Source of the DNA: an uncultured Clostridia bacterium
GTDB lineage: Bacteria; Bacillota; Clostridia; TANB77; CAG-508
DNA: 64,000 nt
Assembly (NCBI GenBank): GCA_947628085.1
Contig: CANQYM010000008.1
Coordinates: forward strand, 1 to 64,000
Direction: 5' to 3'
The first letter of the stretch is position 1; the number at the start of each line of letters is the position of its first letter. A program made the translations under genes and the position numbers. The notes beneath the pieces are model-generated. The model worked only from the letters and a program-made list of their open reading frames with translations, did not search any database and was not told the DNA's origin. Below, piece after piece: positions 8,901 through 17,334 of this stretch.

Positions 8901-11377
8901 CTAAAGCTTTGATCAATAACATATACACCATCTCTTAATTCTCCTGCTTTAAAGTCGCCAGATGCTTCACCTAATAAAGCTTGTCCATCAGATCTATAAG
9001 TTTCTTTAATTGTATATGTAGGATAAATTTTATTATACCAGCTATATACATCTGATTCTGCTATCCATCTATAAGTTCCATCTTCTGCTACTTCAATATT
9101 GTTTTTATCTAATGTTATTATTTCTGTTTCAGGCTCTCTATTTGGATAATTATAGTTGACTTCTAATTTAAATTTATATTCTAAAGACTCTAAATATTCT
9201 TTAGACATTTTATCTGAATTTTCTAATTCTTTTACAATTCTTATTTTAGAAGAAATAGGACTTTGTGGATTTATAGAAGTTACCTTAGTACCACTTTCTG
9301 TTAAAACACCACTACTTGGGGTAATTGATCCTTTTTCATATCCTTTTGGAATATTAACTTCTTCTACAAAATATTCTGGAGCATCTTCATACCATTCAAT
9401 TAGAACTCCATTTAATGCATTAACAGTAGTATTTCCAGCTACTGTTACTGGGAAAGTAACAGATTGTTCCTTATATTCACCGCCGTTATATTTAAATTTA
9501 CCTTTTATTGTAACATTAAAATTAAATTTAGCGATTTCACTTGATCTATTTGCTGGATTTGGATCATCCATATTAATTGGATTATCTATTATTTTATCAA
9601 ATTCATCTACAACTTTTTTCTCAATCGATAGTTGTCCAGTTTTAGATTTTATTTTGTTTATAACTTTTACAGTTACTGTTTTTCCACTTATTAAACTTCC
9701 ACTTGCTTTATCTATCTGGAAAGTTCCAGGAGAAGCATTTTTTTCTTCTATTTCATAAGTTGGTATAGGTTCTTTTAATCCCCAAGTATAAACTTTTGAT
9801 GTTACTGTAGAATTTGCTTTTACTCTAAGTGTTTCTTCGCTACCTCCAACTTTTAATTTAAATTCATAATATTTATCTACATCTAATGGAGTATTAGTTG
9901 GATCTTTTTCATCAACAACTATTTTTTGAATTTCAACTTGTCCTTCATTATCTGAATATCTATCTAATGCTTTTATAAAGGTTGTTATTTCTACATTAAT
10001 ACCTGCAACAAATGGTTGTGTAGAATAATAATTATTTACTGTTAATTTTCCATTATATAAATACCTATTTGGGGATTCTAAGTCTGGATTTTTGTGTGAA
10101 GTTGCACTAACACTAGTTTTTTGTGCATATGTTGAAAAAGTTTGATAAGATCCCTTTCCTGTTGTATATCTAAATTCAACATGAATATTTAATATTTTTG
10201 TTGCATCTTTTTTATTATTTATTTTAATTTGAAATGGTCTACCTGGAAGTGGAAATCCTCCATCATCTAGATATTCTTTATTTTCTACAAGTATTTCAAA
10301 ATCTCCTTTTTTAAGAACTGTATTACTAGAATCATTTAATGTAATTTCCATTTCTGTTATAAAAGCATATTTTTCATGATAAACATATTTTAAAGCAAAA
10401 TCTCCTATAGTAACAGATTTTCCATCTACTGCATCAAATTTTACTGTTGGATTTTCTACTCTTTCTATGTTTTTAATGTATTTTAAATCATTTGCTGTAA
10501 ATCCTTCTTTACCAGTTATCCATTTAGGATCATAAGTTACTTCCCAATAAGTTTCTAAACTTTTTTGTGGCTTACTATCATCCTTTGTTCCACTTGAAAA
10601 TTTTACATTTGCACCTTTGTATCCTACTGAATTCATATAGCTTTGAAAATCTTTTGCAGCTTTTACTAAACTGTTACTAGACCCTCCACTACCATGAGTA
10701 TTCCACCATGCTAATTGTGCAGGTGTTTTTTCATATCCACCAGGATCTGTCGCATAAGCTAATATATATGCTTCAAGTGGTGTAGCAGATTTTCTACCTC
10801 CACCACTGGCTTTTGATTGTGATAATTTTGCTGTTGGTACATTTGATCTAGATCTATTAGTAAATTCATAACCTTCTTTTGGAAGAGTACCATATTCTGG
10901 TGCTCCGCTTCCTCTTAAAGGACTTGGATGTTTATTACATAAAATATCACCATGTTTTACTAAATCTTCAAAAAGGAATGTTGTGTCTGATCCCCAACTA
11001 CAACCTACATTTTTTAAATAAATACCACTTCTAGGTGCTTTTGGTGTTGTTTCTACCCAATCCAATTTGGGGTCTGGCTCGTTAGCAACATCTCCTGGAG
11101 TAACTTCACTTGTTATGGTTTCATCTCCATTTGCATCAATAGTACCTTGAGTTGAAGTTGTACCACCATTTTCATCTGTAGTTACCTCATTTATTGGGTC
11201 AATAGGAGGATATGGATCTACTTCATTTGTATTAGTATTAGTATTTGTGTTTGTTCCTGATTTTGAGCTACTTCCAGCAGCAACAGAAACGTTTTTATAT
11301 ACAAATGTGTTTATTATTACTAATATTGTAAATAAAATTAAGAGAAAACTTAATATTATTTTATGCTTCTTTTCCAT
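2924..11377 (-). CDS. Giant surface protein, type B copy 2 (B2): thioester-like, Cna-B repeats, SdrD-B, TPPTG anchor
   Basis: 2817 aa. A signal anchor covers residues 8-35, then a Thr-Asn dipeptide linker (about 41-52). The N-terminal domain has LCNKH (Cys147) and TPAQLAWW (Gln221), matching the Cys and Gln placement of thioester (TQXA-type) adhesin domains. About eight Cna-B/SpaA-like units follow, each opening with a strand such as GQLSIEKKV, SKIRIVKEL or NTINLTKKI (starts near 482, 582, 712, 834, 976, 1126, 1236, 1336). SdrD-B-like units follow at LGGVVWEDE (about 1467) and IDGIAWEDDKK. The C-terminus is FTPPTG, a hydrophobic helix and a basic tail, as in sortase substrates. The start overlaps the end of A2 by 22 bp and has a GAAGGAGG site, so translational coupling is likely. 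Domain names are inferred from motifs; the role as adhesin or stalk protein is inferred. Confidence 0.85.
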   Translation of the reverse strand: MEKKHKIILSFLLILFTILVIINTFVYKNVSVAAGSSSKSGTNTNTNTNTNEVDPYPPIDPINEVTTDENGGTTSTQGTIDANGDETITSEVTPGDVANEPDPKLDWVETTPKAPRSGIYLKNVGCSWGSDTTFLFEDLVKHGDILCNKHPSPLRGSGAPEYGTLPKEGYEFTNRSRSNVPTAKLSQSKASGGGRKSATPLEAYILAYATDPGGYEKTPAQLAWWNTHGSGGSSNSLVKAAKDFQSYMNSVGYKGANVKFSSGTKDDSKPQKSLETYWEVTYDPKWITGKEGFTANDLKYIKNIERVENPTVKFDAVDGKSVTIGDFALKYVYHEKYAFITEMEITLNDSSNTVLKKGDFEILVENKEYLDDGGFPLPGRPFQIKINNKKDATKILNIHVEFRYTTGKGSYQTFSTYAQKTSVSATSHKNPDLESPNRYLYNGKLTVNNYYSTQPFVAGINVEITTFIKALDRYSDNEGQVEIQKIVVDEKDPTNTPLDVDKYYEFKLKVGGSEETLRVKANSTVTSKVYTWGLKEPIPTYEIEEKNASPGTFQIDKASGSLISGKTVTVKVINKIKSKTGQLSIEKKVVDEFDKIIDNPINMDDPNPANRSSEIAKFNFNVTIKGKFKYNGGEYKEQSVTFPVTVAGNTTVNALNGVLIEWYEDAPEYFVEEVNIPKGYEKGSITPSSGVLTESGTKVTSINPQSPISSKIRIVKELENSDKMSKEYLESLEYKFKLEVNYNYPNREPETEIITLDKNNIEVAEDGTYRWIAESDVYSWYNKIYPTYTIKETYRSDGQALLGEASGDFKAGELRDGVYVIDQSFRNETLSKTSKIRIIKQIDEDDKDKLEILKLKDYKFVLKIKGTFLYNGRLYKDQTIQLTNTACTEPLENSETFDDKEFITINVSEQNYWDSSDITWYGDTPTYTAEEFLADEDINHTINPDHGLLTDIDPTSGANLVIITARNNYDSKVGYLDIIKELDGSENYSPENLKDLIFKFKIELFKDSAMGQPIEQETISITPELEDTKWVWKYSGKYSWKVSEEAPYFRITEIDVPKDTEFDETVTSTKYPGQTITRTSDNLPVITGQLIENPAEAYKEGNEDKAGIKPTKVNFVNRLKGKSRDLTVEKKVTDDSLNDDKFNFNVTISGTFTYDGKQYYNDSVEIPLSITGSGTAKTNLITWYGNISPSYVVEEEESEVAEIVSMKNEVGSLDNGLDTTIVTFINQPKKKGNTINLTKKIVGASSNIVTDDTFAFDVTIGGITNRVNLKTNETYQSDYIEWYASDEAPKYEVKEVESSGFALQDIQNKTGSLEDSPNIVAVAYNKTQPKKGSFSVVKQVVKTSDFIKLPQGDSNITFNFVAKIEGTFMVNGEMHYAKDPAKEIPLSITFTKGEIESKDDVLKESKSTTVTWWGEDVPTVTVEEINIPYRWKQVGSPSNNCATLSETEKTKIVVSNEFMPIELLLELGGVVWEDEKQDPGGKSTLNSVPNGEIDGSEKGIKGVEVYIYKEDGSLATAYNDNLRSTITYPILTNDKGEWKAYGLELKDSVRYNVQFVYDGQTFEPTTFLATKAKNAEGVETVVEGSTADYIANKANYKTKSMAKDENREEVDNRIGEIYGDTTINGNGETSGKVRSTAGAENSINYKADISNIKDTSKLKSNLITTDENGVALDLFKAKASTRQGGLMYPLNRAVHLSNTDFETYKAAYDYCQHINLGLVRRKTADLEATKDLYSAKVIVDGKEQQYKFNQLGDLGKELYERELDYKLGLYKTDYYYRAEIYKTNSELYNQMNALYKKISGNEKDITNSELEVYLTYKLNIYNSSEDYIVKVNSINDYYDTSFGEPVRIDTKEVVDGSLKDVITADGTITNSGVTNPNGYWQEQEKKELEGGGVDYENNGDAKAIEWNLVETNINSSDGKKYNKMTVDLRSLDLKLGSGKRAEIYVTFKVKKDDIDGVKDSIILGEKSNIVELASYSTFYNDGRNAGKIDLDSAPANLNLGDHNEKTWYEDDTHIAPVLELYLKDEIREIDGIAWEDDKKNESYSFGDGKIGKERSNTKDEARIGGLTTELVEKITIPNDDGSTTTYDFLWPTSERLICLGGRTIEEVTGFSSTIETLRERTPEFLRDAEGNLITDEKNERVTTLQAKGYNVQKQKTDSGVEAFAVIREVGAYNFNDVPMGEFVVRFLYGNDKTELDDQSKVTLNPPQALTENGTPYISGNNDYFDKAGNPLIYTANYDKDELGSTPAVYNGQDFKSTIFENNVDNKAKDSESRRLEVIANSQTITSENSSVLKTANDIDQRHTDLYNQYSMYADTNKINFNIDMQSEDNVEELAKTTDDKDVTSVTYGRKTAVYDARNINFGLVERPENNIILDKEVSDIKLVTNDGNTIFDAVYDINYRLTERLDDSMIVIGKVPPQQKDSSGEIVQQYLIAEAVLNTEKSVGIEQLQALNKNERKLIGNDEGKNVGQQNFRFINVDTDILQGTTIQVEYLLTAINLSELDYTSETLDGIANVAVANQTTAKQEIRNLANEVREAEIKGEILNSAGGYDRRYLGNFYDSGNPKQKGKVDDVIVTTKIRQLVDYADNDSIFVSSDNMDNNHLWRNTTITELAGSGIEANRILNANVIPTFQKLDKYGVEYIVKQDDKTSGKLVQRNNLLLSIDDDTVAEEGTVKSNAGFERKLVPLTSVNGNVNSTAYKADIKLTISKTVAAQDDADNLAYDNLSEIVKLENTVGRRDVTILVGNADPVLGEFDPASMEERDASATELITFTPPTGLGVKDNLSRRVALILSTTTAFVLVVIVIANRKNIFKKKIYK

Positions 11378-14300
11378 TTTAAACCTCCTTCTTCTTTTGT
11401 TATTACGAAATTATTTTTTATTGTTATCACAGCTATGCTTCCTAATATAATTATTAATACTATTATAGAAATATATATAATTAGTCCACCTGTTCCAACA
11501 CCTATAACTAAGTCTGCTTTTCCAATGTCGTTTTCTGTTTGCATTTTATTTGCTGGTGTTGAATTTATATCTTTTTCTCCATAAGTATTATAGTCTTCAT
11601 AAATTTCTGCGATATTACTCATAATTCCTATGTTTTCTTCTGTTGTATGTTTTGTTAATATTAATTTTATAGTTTCTTTATCTCCAGATTTTAATTCTCT
11701 GTTTTCTAGAAGATTTGTATATAAGTTTCCATCTTGTCCTACATACCAATCTTTATTTTGTTCTAATTCTGGATTAAATTCCATTTCTTTTGGTATATAA
11801 TCTACTATCGTTTTAGCAAATCCTGAAAAGTCTCCTTCATTTGAAACTATAAATGTATATTCAACTGTTACAACTGCTCCATTTAAGTATTTTGACCTTA
11901 TATCTGTTTTTGCTAAAGTTACATTATCATAATCTTTACTTGTTTCATCTTTTTCTGTTTTAACTGAAACTTTAGAAATATATTTTTCTAGTTTTAAATC
12001 AAATACTTGTGCTAAAACTAAACCTAAATCTATGTTTGAAATACTTCCATCATTAATTGTTATGCTATCTGTTACACCTGCTTCAGATGTTTTTCCATCG
12101 CTTTCGATTGTTGTTGAAATTACATCTGAATTAATATTTCCCGGAACACCTTCTTTTTGATATGTTGTAACTCTATATTTTGTTGAATCATATTCAAAAA
12201 GAACTGTATAAATTCCATTTGGTACTCCTATAAAGCTATATGCTCCTTCTGAATTAGTTGTTATACTTTGTAATACTTCGCCTGTTTCACTATTTACTAA
12301 TTTTACAGGAACATCTGGCATAACCTCTTCTTCTTCGTTTCTTGTTCCATCTCTATTTTGGTCTTCCCAAGCTATACCTTCTATTTTATATGTTTTTACT
12401 GGTTCTTCTGGTTGACTTAAATTACCATTTAAATTTGAATCAAAAGATTCTCCATCTTGAGTTATATTGCTAGTTTCACTTGAACCTTCTAATATGTGTG
12501 TTACAGAATTACTTGTGATGTTTTCAACTTCATCTGATGATATTACAGCAAAGTTTGTAGCTGGTGTTTCTGCAGTATTTTTTACTGCTGTTACCGTTCC
12601 TGAAAGTTTTAAAACTAAATCACTTTCTGCTGGTATTTCTATGTCTAAATTTATTCCATTATCAAAAGGTCCTGATTGATTAACTTCATTATCACCAGAA
12701 AAATAATTAATGTTTGTTATTACTATTCCATCTGGTATGTCATCTGTTATTTTTAAGTTTCTAGCACTTACACCACCATCATTTCTAATAGTGAATGTAT
12801 AATTTACAGGATCTCCTTCTTTTAAATATGCATTTTCATTTTCAGTTGTTTGATTAATTTTAAGTATTGGTTTTCCAATTTTTAATACTACATCGTTTGA
12901 TTTATATTCTGATGTGTTGTCTGCTTTAACACTACTTACATTTGAAATTTCTTTTGTTCCAACTTCCTCTTCATAAGTGTTTACTGTTAAGCTTGTTTCT
13001 AATTTCTTCATGTCACCTGTTTCCATGTTTCCTAATTGCCAAGTAATTGTTCTTGTATTTTCGTCGTAAACACCATTTTCTGTTGCACTTACAAAAGTAA
13101 GTTCTTTTGGTAAAGTTTTTCTTACAACTACATTATTACTTCTTTCTTTATCTAAGTTAATAACAGTTGTTCTTAAATCAAACTCATCTCCAGCTCTTTT
13201 TACAGCTATTTCTGATTTTATAGAGCTATCTTCTTCAGTTATACTAATTTCTGGAATTTCTATTAAAATTGTATCGCCTTTTTCTACTATTACTCTTTCT
13301 AAATCTGCTGCTGTTACATTTACTTGTGGTGTTATTTTGTCTCTATCTTCATTACCACCACCTAAAATTTTAGCTACTAAATAAATTTTTAAGTTTACTG
13401 TTTGTCCTATTTCCATTTTATCTAAGAAAACTTTAATTCTTTCGGTATCTTTACTTACGGTTGCATCTTCTAAATCTAACTCATGACGTGAATATGTACT
13501 TGTAATTGGTATTGGAAATTCTATGTTTACACTTTCAACAGTTGTTTTTCCAACGTTTGATACTGAAATAGAAACTGGAAATTCTTCACCTTGTTTTATT
13601 GTTTGTATATCTTTGCTAACTTCTACTTTTAGTTCTGGTCCAACACCTGTTGTTAATCCTACTAAATCTGCTATTTCTAGTCTTTCTTGAAGTGTTTCTG
13701 AAGTATTTTTATAATATACTCCAAATGTTCCATAAATATCTTCATTATGAGGTAAATTTTCTGGAACAATATAGTTATAGCTGAATCTTAATACTTCATA
13801 TTTTTCCATTTTATAAGTTGCTTCTGTTGGAACTATTAAGTAAGATTTTACTGTTTCTATATTTGCTGGTTCTAGTATCCATCCATTACTTGCATCATTT
13901 AAATCTTTTGTTGCCTCTCCATTTTCTGAATAGTAAATGTTGAAACTTCCTCTGTTTTGTGTATTTGCTTCTATTAAACCTGCAAGTTTTGTGCTTAAAG
14001 TTGTTCCTAAGTCATTATCATCATTTAAGCCTTTTACTCCTTCAAAAGGAATTCTTCCTAAAATGCTTATATCTTCTAATGAATCTACATAATTGTTCAT
14101 TACTATTAACTCAGTTTTTGCTGTTACTGGTCCTCCATATATTGCAATTTTTCCATCTTTTTTGCCTTGTCTTATTGATGTTAAAACTGAGCCTTGGCTA
14201 TCATAATTAGATATACTATTTACTGCAACAAGTCCTGTTGGTGCAGAGAAGCCAATATCTACTTTCTTAACTCCGGCATCTACATAGTTTGTTGCTTCAC

Positions 14301-17001
14301 CATTTGTGTATCTTAAAATTATTTTTTCTTGTTTTGCTGGTGTATACATATTTACTTTTATATTTGCGTTCATTACAATGTTTGTTCCATCTGTTAATAC
14401 ACCTGTGTTTATTCCTTTTTGAGTTCCATCTATTGTTACTTTTATTATTCTACCTTCTACCTTGCTTTCTGTTATTTGTAATCCTTCTCCATATAGTAAT
14501 TTTGTGTTTGTTAATTCTACATTTTCTATTGGTTCTGGTAGTTCTATTTCAAATTCTGAATGTCCATATAAATCTGAAGATTCTTTTGCATTGTTTAATT
14601 TTACTCTTAATTCTATATCTGTGTTTGTTTCCATGGTTGATAAGCTATCTTTATTTACTTTTAAAGTAGCTTCTGTTGTTGTATCTACTAAATTTATATT
14701 TGTTGTTACTTCTCCAACGTTTACTGTTCCTTCAACATAGCTATATTTAGCTTCAATTTTTGATTTTGATGTTATTTTTGCTAAATTTCTGTATGTGCTC
14801 TTATCTACACTTACATCTCCAATTGCTTTTACTTTGCTTATTACTATGTTTCCTTCTTCTACTGGTTTTGTTATTTCAAATGTTAGTTTAGAACATTTTT
14901 GAGCAAATACTGCTTCTACGTTTCCGTCTTCATTTGCTCCAGTATCTTTATTTATTATTCCAATTAAATTTCCGGCTTCATCTTTTATTCTAATTTCTCC
15001 AGATTCACCTAAAATGTTTTGGAAGTTTTCTTTATTTACACTTAATTTTTTATAGTAGATATCGTTTGTTTCTTTTTCTTTTCCTTCTTTATCTACATAA
15101 GCATTTGATACATCTTTTACTTCTATTCCTTCAACAATATCTTTATAAGATATGTTTACTATCATTTCTTCTTGTACTTCTGTTTCATATTTTCCAGGAT
15201 TGTTATAGTTTACATATGCATAAGCTTTGCTTATTTCCTTCATATTATTATCTAAATGCAATGAAACAATTTCTCCTGTTGTTCCTTCTAATGTATATGT
15301 GCTTTCTTTTTCAACTGATGAAGTTTTGTTATCTCCTGCACTTAAAGTTGTTACTTTTGCTACTGCTTTTGTAGATGTTTGAATCTGCTCATTTTCTGCA
15401 ACAGTAACATTTCCATATGTGTATGTTACTAAGAATTCATCAATTCCTGAGCCATTATAAATTCTTTCTTCTTGCTTTTTCTCACCTTCTTGTAAGTATT
15501 CTCCTTTAGACTCATTTATTTCTACCATTTGTTTTTCGTTTTTAACTGTTATTCTTAGTTTGTTTTCTTCTTCGTTATATTCCCAATTATCTTCTCCAAA
15601 TTTTACTTCTCCAATTTTTTGTCCGTTTGTTCCTTCTGTTGAGTTTGCAACCACTGATATTTTAGATGGTTTTTGGTCTTTTATAATTGGTGCTTCTATT
15701 TCTAGAACTGTTTCGTCTATTGGTAATGTTTTTACATTTTCTTGAGCTCTAGTATCTATTCTTTCAACTGTTTGGAATATTATGCCTTGTTCATATGTGA
15801 TGTATTTTGATTTTTCTTCTTCTAGACTTGCTTTTCTTTCGTCTTTCCAAGATAATTTTAATTTTACCTCTTTAGCTACATCTGTTTGCTCTCCTTCGTT
15901 GTTTACATATGTTCCAGTAAATCTTACTATACATTCACCAGAAAGTTTTGATTCTTTTATGTATTCTTCATTTCTATATTCGATTGGTATTTTTAAAGCT
16001 ATTTTTGAATCTTTTTCGATTTGGCTAAAAAGTAAAGTGTTATTCTCAAAATTCTCTAAATACTCTTGATTTTTTATTAAATCTTCTACTGTTTCATTTT
16101 CTTTTGGTTCTTCAACAGCAGGCTCTTCAGAAATAGGTTCTTCGGTTTCTTGAACACTTTGCTCTGCTTGTTCTTCAACATTTTCTGGTTCTTCAGATTG
16201 AGTTCCATCATTTTGAGAATTAGCTGGATTCTCATTCTCTTGAGTTTCTGCTAAATTTTCAGTTACAGAATTCTCTACCACATTACCGCTCACAGCATTT
16301 TTAACAGAATTTGTTTCTTCTGCTGTTTGGTTTGTAGCAGTTTGATTTGAAACTTCTCCTATTTGGTGAACCAAATCTGTTGTGCTTGGTGCCACTGTTA
16401 CTGTTGGGGTAGAACTTGTTTCATTTTCAACATCGTTTTTTGAAGCTGTGTTTGTTTCTACTGTGTTTGATGGGGTTCCGCTTTGAGTTGTTTCACCTAA
16501 TGTGTTTAAGTTTCCTCCTGCTTTAACTACTTCTGTTTTGTTTGATGAAGTTTCGCTTGGTACAGTTGGCTCTTGGCTTTGCTCTTCATCAGCTTGCACA
16601 TCTCCTGCTTGGTTTGTGATATCTTGCTCATTTTCAATACTTTGGACCACTTCTGAATTTTCAGATATTTCTTCTCGTATGTCAAAGTTCAATTCTTCAT
16701 CGTTTGCGCCAACAATTTCAATTTTGGCATTTTGCAGATATCCTTCCTTTTCAACGTTTAAGTTAGCGTTTATAAATAAATTTTTGCTATTTACATCGCC
16801 AACCATTGAAGTGCCATTTTCTCCTTCCACTTCAAAATACGCATCAAAACTAATATTTTTGCTTCCAGTGTCACTTGATGTTCCAAAAATCATTTCAGCA
16901 AAACTAGCAGCATAACTTTGAGTTACAAACGCAAAGTTTACAAAGGTTAGGTTAAATATTAGGACTGTTGCTAAAAGTTTTTCTAAAAATTTTTTACACA
17001 T
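11356..17001 (-). CDS. Giant surface protein, type A copy 2 (A2): DUF11-like, SdrD-B-like, membrane anchor
   Basis: 1881 aa from ATG 17001, chosen because AAGGAG sits 9 nt upstream and the signal peptide (KFLEKLLATVLIFNLTF) begins there; the frame is open 90 nt further without a ribosome site. After a conserved N-terminal domain, residues of about 110-330 form a low-complexity Ser/Thr/Glu/Gln/Asn spacer. A long beta-rich ectodomain follows, then DUF11-like modules (NENAYLKEGDPVNYTF and similar) and an SdrD-B-like domain at IEGIAWEDQNRDG (about 1542). The C-terminus is a transmembrane helix (about 1835-1860) and a Lys-rich tail. It is first in a two-gene unit with B2. A function on the cell surface is inferred; the ligand is unknown. 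Confidence 0.85.
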   Translation of the reverse strand: MCKKFLEKLLATVLIFNLTFVNFAFVTQSYAASFAEMIFGTSSDTGSKNISFDAYFEVEGENGTSMVGDVNSKNLFINANLNVEKEGYLQNAKIEIVGANDEELNFDIREEISENSEVVQSIENEQDITNQAGDVQADEEQSQEPTVPSETSSNKTEVVKAGGNLNTLGETTQSGTPSNTVETNTASKNDVENETSSTPTVTVAPSTTDLVHQIGEVSNQTATNQTAEETNSVKNAVSGNVVENSVTENLAETQENENPANSQNDGTQSEEPENVEEQAEQSVQETEEPISEEPAVEEPKENETVEDLIKNQEYLENFENNTLLFSQIEKDSKIALKIPIEYRNEEYIKESKLSGECIVRFTGTYVNNEGEQTDVAKEVKLKLSWKDERKASLEEEKSKYITYEQGIIFQTVERIDTRAQENVKTLPIDETVLEIEAPIIKDQKPSKISVVANSTEGTNGQKIGEVKFGEDNWEYNEEENKLRITVKNEKQMVEINESKGEYLQEGEKKQEERIYNGSGIDEFLVTYTYGNVTVAENEQIQTSTKAVAKVTTLSAGDNKTSSVEKESTYTLEGTTGEIVSLHLDNNMKEISKAYAYVNYNNPGKYETEVQEEMIVNISYKDIVEGIEVKDVSNAYVDKEGKEKETNDIYYKKLSVNKENFQNILGESGEIRIKDEAGNLIGIINKDTGANEDGNVEAVFAQKCSKLTFEITKPVEEGNIVISKVKAIGDVSVDKSTYRNLAKITSKSKIEAKYSYVEGTVNVGEVTTNINLVDTTTEATLKVNKDSLSTMETNTDIELRVKLNNAKESSDLYGHSEFEIELPEPIENVELTNTKLLYGEGLQITESKVEGRIIKVTIDGTQKGINTGVLTDGTNIVMNANIKVNMYTPAKQEKIILRYTNGEATNYVDAGVKKVDIGFSAPTGLVAVNSISNYDSQGSVLTSIRQGKKDGKIAIYGGPVTAKTELIVMNNYVDSLEDISILGRIPFEGVKGLNDDNDLGTTLSTKLAGLIEANTQNRGSFNIYYSENGEATKDLNDASNGWILEPANIETVKSYLIVPTEATYKMEKYEVLRFSYNYIVPENLPHNEDIYGTFGVYYKNTSETLQERLEIADLVGLTTGVGPELKVEVSKDIQTIKQGEEFPVSISVSNVGKTTVESVNIEFPIPITSTYSRHELDLEDATVSKDTERIKVFLDKMEIGQTVNLKIYLVAKILGGGNEDRDKITPQVNVTAADLERVIVEKGDTILIEIPEISITEEDSSIKSEIAVKRAGDEFDLRTTVINLDKERSNNVVVRKTLPKELTFVSATENGVYDENTRTITWQLGNMETGDMKKLETSLTVNTYEEEVGTKEISNVSSVKADNTSEYKSNDVVLKIGKPILKINQTTENENAYLKEGDPVNYTFTIRNDGGVSARNLKITDDIPDGIVITNINYFSGDNEVNQSGPFDNGINLDIEIPAESDLVLKLSGTVTAVKNTAETPATNFAVISSDEVENITSNSVTHILEGSSETSNITQDGESFDSNLNGNLSQPEEPVKTYKIEGIAWEDQNRDGTRNEEEEVMPDVPVKLVNSETGEVLQSITTNSEGAYSFIGVPNGIYTVLFEYDSTKYRVTTYQKEGVPGNINSDVISTTIESDGKTSEAGVTDSITINDGSISNIDLGLVLAQVFDLKLEKYISKVSVKTEKDETSKDYDNVTLAKTDIRSKYLNGAVVTVEYTFIVSNEGDFSGFAKTIVDYIPKEMEFNPELEQNKDWYVGQDGNLYTNLLENRELKSGDKETIKLILTKHTTEENIGIMSNIAEIYEDYNTYGEKDINSTPANKMQTENDIGKADLVIGVGTGGLIIYISIIVLIIILGSIAVITIKNNFVITKEEGGLKWKRSIK

Positions 17002-17047
17002 AAAATAATACTCCTTACAGTAATTTATTTTTTTATATATATGTATA

Positions 17048-17184
17048 ATTTTACTTATATTTTCGAAGAAATCAATACCGCAAATTGCCATTTTAATAGT
17101 ATTTCAAGTTTTTAACCTCTATTACTTTACGGAACTTCTTTTTCAAAGTTTTGTGTATAAATTATAAAGTTTTCATTACTTTTT
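17048..17184 (-). promoter_or_regulatory. Conserved upstream region and promoter of A2-B2
   Basis: Minus strand TTGATT (17075-17070), 16 bp, TAAAAT (17053-17048) is a candidate promoter repeated exactly in spacing upstream of A1. Two further blocks are also shared with A1: TTTACGGAACTT at 17126-17137, and ATTATAAAGTTTTC plus TTACTTTT at 17161-17184. The remainder of 17002-17290 is AT-rich with no gene seen. Conservation between paralogous operons suggests common regulation; the regulator is unknown. Confidence 0.55.
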
Positions 17185-17290
17185 CATGTTATTTTTAATG
17201 CTTTTTGCCTTTTTTTCTTTTTGCGTAAGAAAAGTTCATTTTTACCGTATTTTTGTAATAAAAGAACGTTTTTTGTAATATTACTAAATA

Positions 17291-17325
17291 AAAAAAGCGG
17301 AAGGGCTTATTTCCCTTCCACTTTT
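17291..17325 (-). terminator. Terminator after B1
   Basis: A 13-bp stem (17293-17305 with 17313-17325) with one G-U pair on the minus-strand RNA, followed on that strand by a run of T. It lies 10 bp past the B1 stop and closes the A1-B1 unit. Confidence 0.85.
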
Positions 17326-17334
17326 GGTTTTTAA

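Noticed and set aside
17002..17091. 30-residue extension of A2 upstream of ATG 17001
   Set aside because: It covers the conserved promoter region and precedes a clear ribosome site and signal peptide.
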